IMG/VR virus record: IMGVR_UViG_3300037672_001241
Coordinates: 1-35,955 of that record
Source: a virus
Length of the DNA stretch: 35,955 nucleotides
Strand: one strand, 5' to 3'
The notes below the pieces were generated by a model. That model had not been told where the DNA came from and made no database searches. It saw only the letters and a list, made by a program, of their open reading frames with translations. Below, piece after piece: positions 33,934-35,955 of this stretch. The number at the start of each line of letters is the position of its first letter. The stretch's first letter is position 1. A program made the translations under genes and the position numbers.

Positions 33934-34156
33934 TAAAAAGAAATTGATTAGAGTTCTGAAAGGAGATCTAGAAGAACCTATGACCAAACAATCATTGCTG
34001 GATCAAATGGCGAAGCCCGTCACACAAGAACAGTGGATAAAAGGTTACAAGAGATGGGTCGAACAACACACACTTTCAACACCTCCAGAAGTGTACGAGG
34101 CAATAGAGAACATTGGCAAAAAGAAACGTAGAAGAAAAAAGAATGTTAACGATTAA
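33920..34156 (+). CDS. Small basic protein of unknown function (78 aa)
   Basis: The 78-aa product is helical and ends in a strongly basic stretch (GKKKRRRKKNVND), which could bind nucleic acid. The central part (TKQSLLDQMAKPVTQEQWIKGYKRW) shows no known motif. It overlaps the preceding gene by 14 bp and the gp46 start by 14 bp, so it is embedded in a coupled operon. I do not recognise the family. Confidence 0.68.
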   Translation: MPTISKKKLIRVLKGDLEEPMTKQSLLDQMAKPVTQEQWIKGYKRWVEQHTLSTPPEVYEAIENIGKKKRRRKKNVND

Positions 34157-35918
34157 AGAACTTACTGTAAAAAACTTCATGAGTGTGGGCAATCAAGTAC
34201 AGGCCATTGACTTCTCTAACAAGAGCCTGGTTTTAGTCATTGGTGAGAACATGGACCTAGGTGGTGATGATGCTGGTGCTAGGAATGGTACAGGTAAGAC
34301 CACAATCATAAATGCATTATCATATGTGTTCTTTGGCGAAGCATTAACAAACATCAGAAGAGATAATCTTGTAAACAAGACCAACGAGAAGGGCATGTTG
34401 GTGGGTGTCAAGTTTGTAAAGAATAATGTTGAGTACACTATCGAAAGAGGAAGGAAACCACAGATATTCAAGTTCTATGCAAACAACATTGAACAGAATA
34501 CAGAAAGCAACGAAGCACAAGGGGAGAACAGAGAAACACAGGTAGAGATAAACAAGTTGATGGGCATGACACACTCTATGTTCAAAAACATAATTGCACT
34601 GAACACATACACACAACCGTTCCTGTCAACGAAACAAGCAGAGCAAAGAGAGATAATAGAGCAGTTGCTTGGTATAACCCTGCTGTCACAGAAAGCAGAT
34701 CTGTTAAAAGAGAAACAGAAAGCAACAAAACAGATGCTGACCGAAGAAAAATTAAAAATAGATGCCAAAGTTGCGTCAAACGGAAAGATACAGGAGTCCA
34801 TAGAAAGCCTACAGATAAGATCAAATGCATGGGCCAAACAGAAACAGGATGACGTACAAAGTTTCGAAGAAGCAATCGCGGAATTAGAAAAAGTGGACAG
34901 TGAGATAGAGATAGCCAAACACAAAAAATTACAGAAACACACCGAAATGCAAACTGCATTGAGAAGTCTGCAGAAAGAGAAAGCATATCACGAAGATTCT
35001 TTGACCAAAGCAGAAAGCACAGTGACTAAAACAGAAGCAGACCTAGAATATACCAAACAACAAAAATGTCCAACGTGTGAACAATCACTGCACGACGACA
35101 AGCACGAACTCTTGGTCGGAAAACTAAAAACACAACTTATAGAATCAACTGAATACGTGACAAAATTACAAAGTGATCTTGCAAAAATACAAGGGGGCAT
35201 AAATGAGGTGGGAGACCTTGGACAGATTCCAGACACATATTATGATACCATAGACGAAGCGTACAATCATAAAGGCTCGTTGCAGGATCTAAAGAGACAG
35301 TTGGATCAGACCGAGAAAAAAGAAGACACATATGCTGAGCAGATTGCGGAGATGAAGAAATCCGCTATACAAGATATAGATTACGAGAAAGCAAACGAGC
35401 TAGAAGACCTGCACAGACATCAGGAGTTCCTGTACAAACTGTTGACTGCAAAGGATTCTTTCATAAGAACAAGGATCATAGAACAGAACTTGACATATCT
35501 GAATCAAAGACTAGCATACTTCCTGGGCAAGGTGAAACTGCCACACACAGTTACTTTCCAATCGGACCTGACTGTGCGTATCGAGGAACTGGGCAGGGAA
35601 CTTGACTTTGACAACCTAAGTAGAGGTGAAAGAAACAGACTGATTTTAAGTTTGAGCTGGGCTTTCAGAGATGTATGGGAAAGCCTTTATCAACAGATCA
35701 ACTTGTTGTTCATAGACGAACTTGTGGACGCAGGCATGGACATATCCGGTGTTGAAAGTTCAATGGCCGTGCTCAAAGATATGAGTAGAACACAAAAGAA
35801 AAACATATTCCTCATCTCTCACAAAGACGAATTGGTAAGCAGAGTAAACTCTGTATTGAAAGTAGTTAAAGAGAATGGTTTTACCAACTATGCCAATGAC
35901 GTTGACATAATTGTTTAA
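34143..35918 (+). CDS. gp46: Recombination endonuclease subunit gp46, Rad50/SbcC type (591 aa)
   Basis: The protein has the full ABC-ATPase layout of Rad50: Walker A GARNGTGKTT with K52, a coiled coil of about residues 190-300, a zinc hook C309-P-T-C312, a returning coil to about 430, signature LSRGE at 492-496, Walker B LLFIDE with D525 and E526, and the H-loop ISHKDEL. T4 gp46 is 560 aa. The frame can be extended upstream to a TTG at 34113, but the ATG at 34143 (MLTIKELTVKNF) fits the family start and still overlaps the preceding gene by 14 bp, so I chose it. It pairs with gp47 from the same operon and feeds DNA ends to strand exchange. Confidence 0.95.
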   Translation: MLTIKELTVKNFMSVGNQVQAIDFSNKSLVLVIGENMDLGGDDAGARNGTGKTTIINALSYVFFGEALTNIRRDNLVNKTNEKGMLVGVKFVKNNVEYTIERGRKPQIFKFYANNIEQNTESNEAQGENRETQVEINKLMGMTHSMFKNIIALNTYTQPFLSTKQAEQREIIEQLLGITLLSQKADLLKEKQKATKQMLTEEKLKIDAKVASNGKIQESIESLQIRSNAWAKQKQDDVQSFEEAIAELEKVDSEIEIAKHKKLQKHTEMQTALRSLQKEKAYHEDSLTKAESTVTKTEADLEYTKQQKCPTCEQSLHDDKHELLVGKLKTQLIESTEYVTKLQSDLAKIQGGINEVGDLGQIPDTYYDTIDEAYNHKGSLQDLKRQLDQTEKKEDTYAEQIAEMKKSAIQDIDYEKANELEDLHRHQEFLYKLLTAKDSFIRTRIIEQNLTYLNQRLAYFLGKVKLPHTVTFQSDLTVRIEELGRELDFDNLSRGERNRLILSLSWAFRDVWESLYQQINLLFIDELVDAGMDISGVESSMAVLKDMSRTQKKNIFLISHKDELVSRVNSVLKVVKENGFTNYANDVDIIV

Positions 35919-35923
35919 TTTTT

Positions 35924-35955
35924 ATGTTGACAAAACCACTTCTTACGTGCTTTAA
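35924..35955 (+). CDS. Possible start of a further plus-strand gene, cut by right edge
   Basis: An ATG at 35924, five nt after the gp46 stop, opens a frame (MLTKPLLTCF) that is still open at the edge after ten codons. The close spacing fits the operon. No Shine-Dalgarno is visible and the piece is too short to name. Confidence 0.3.
   Translation, partial: MLTKPLLTCF

Noticed and set aside
34113-34142. Ten-codon upstream extension of gp46 from TTG
   Set aside because: The ATG at 34143 begins the typical MxxIKxLxVKNF start of Rad50-type proteins; the extension repeats the lysine-rich end of the overlapping gene in another frame.
34475-34942. Minus-strand Cys/Ser/Phe-rich open frame opposite gp46
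   Set aside because: Antisense shadow of the Lys/Glu-rich coiled coil of gp46; the composition is what reverse reading of such codons gives.
1-35955. tRNA genes, integrase, attachment sites or IS elements
   Set aside because: No cloverleaf-like sequence, transposase or integrase motif, or terminal inverted repeats were noticed on either strand; gaps between genes are too small to hold them apart from the spacer at 31053-31193.

Overview
The window reads as part of the genome of a T4-superfamily contractile-tailed phage (myovirus), most likely from a marine or aquatic setting. The evidence is a complete T4-type baseplate cluster (tail-tube cap candidate, gp53, hub, gp5, gp25, gp6) next to gp55 (late sigma factor), gp47 and gp46 (Mre11/Rad50-type recombination nuclease). 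The short gp53, the lysozyme-less gp5, the long gp55, and the fibre modules with LWFD/VYTG and YADLAE motifs resemble those of marine T4-like phages. No photosynthesis gene, tRNA, integrase, IS element or CRISPR array was seen, so the host cannot be named; cyanobacterial and alphaproteobacterial hosts are both possible.

Layout. Positions 31052 down to 1 (minus strand) are one long late, structural block with almost no spacing. In transcription order it holds: tail-tube cap candidate (31052-30228), gp53, a 743-aa hub protein, gp5, gp25, gp6, a giant 4355-aa virion protein (22262-9195) at the gp7 position, a 241-aa protein at the gp8 position, two paralogous fibre-type proteins, a Gly-rich adhesin ending in a Hint domain, three overlapping enzyme genes (2-oxoglutarate/Fe(II) hydroxylase, SDR oxidoreductase, GNAT acetyltransferase), a 60-aa protein, a third fibre paralogue, and a further structural gene cut by the left edge. 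Positions 31194 to 35918 (plus strand) are a divergent block: gp55, gp47, two unknown proteins and gp46. A last ORF may begin at 35924.

How the genes work together. The divergent spacer 31053-31193 carries a perfect T4-type late-promoter -10 element (TATAAATA on the minus strand) facing the tail cluster, and the factor expected to recognise it, gp55, is the first gene on the other side. Four further NATAAATA matches were found on the minus strand; all lie 6 to 50 bases before a gene start. gp46/gp47 supply recombination-dependent replication, which in T4 is coupled to late transcription. The minus-strand genes then build baseplate, hub and host-recognition appendages.

The least explained parts are (1) the Hint-domain adhesin with an overlapping hydroxylase/SDR/acetyltransferase cassette, which could be an adhesin-maturation system; (2) the giant protein, with a cupredoxin-like motif, seven FG-GAP-like repeats and an HxH insertion; and (3) a perfect 16-bp palindrome covering the gp6 start codon, placed so that the nearby late promoter would start transcription inside it. 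All functional statements come from reading motifs by eye; no database search was run.
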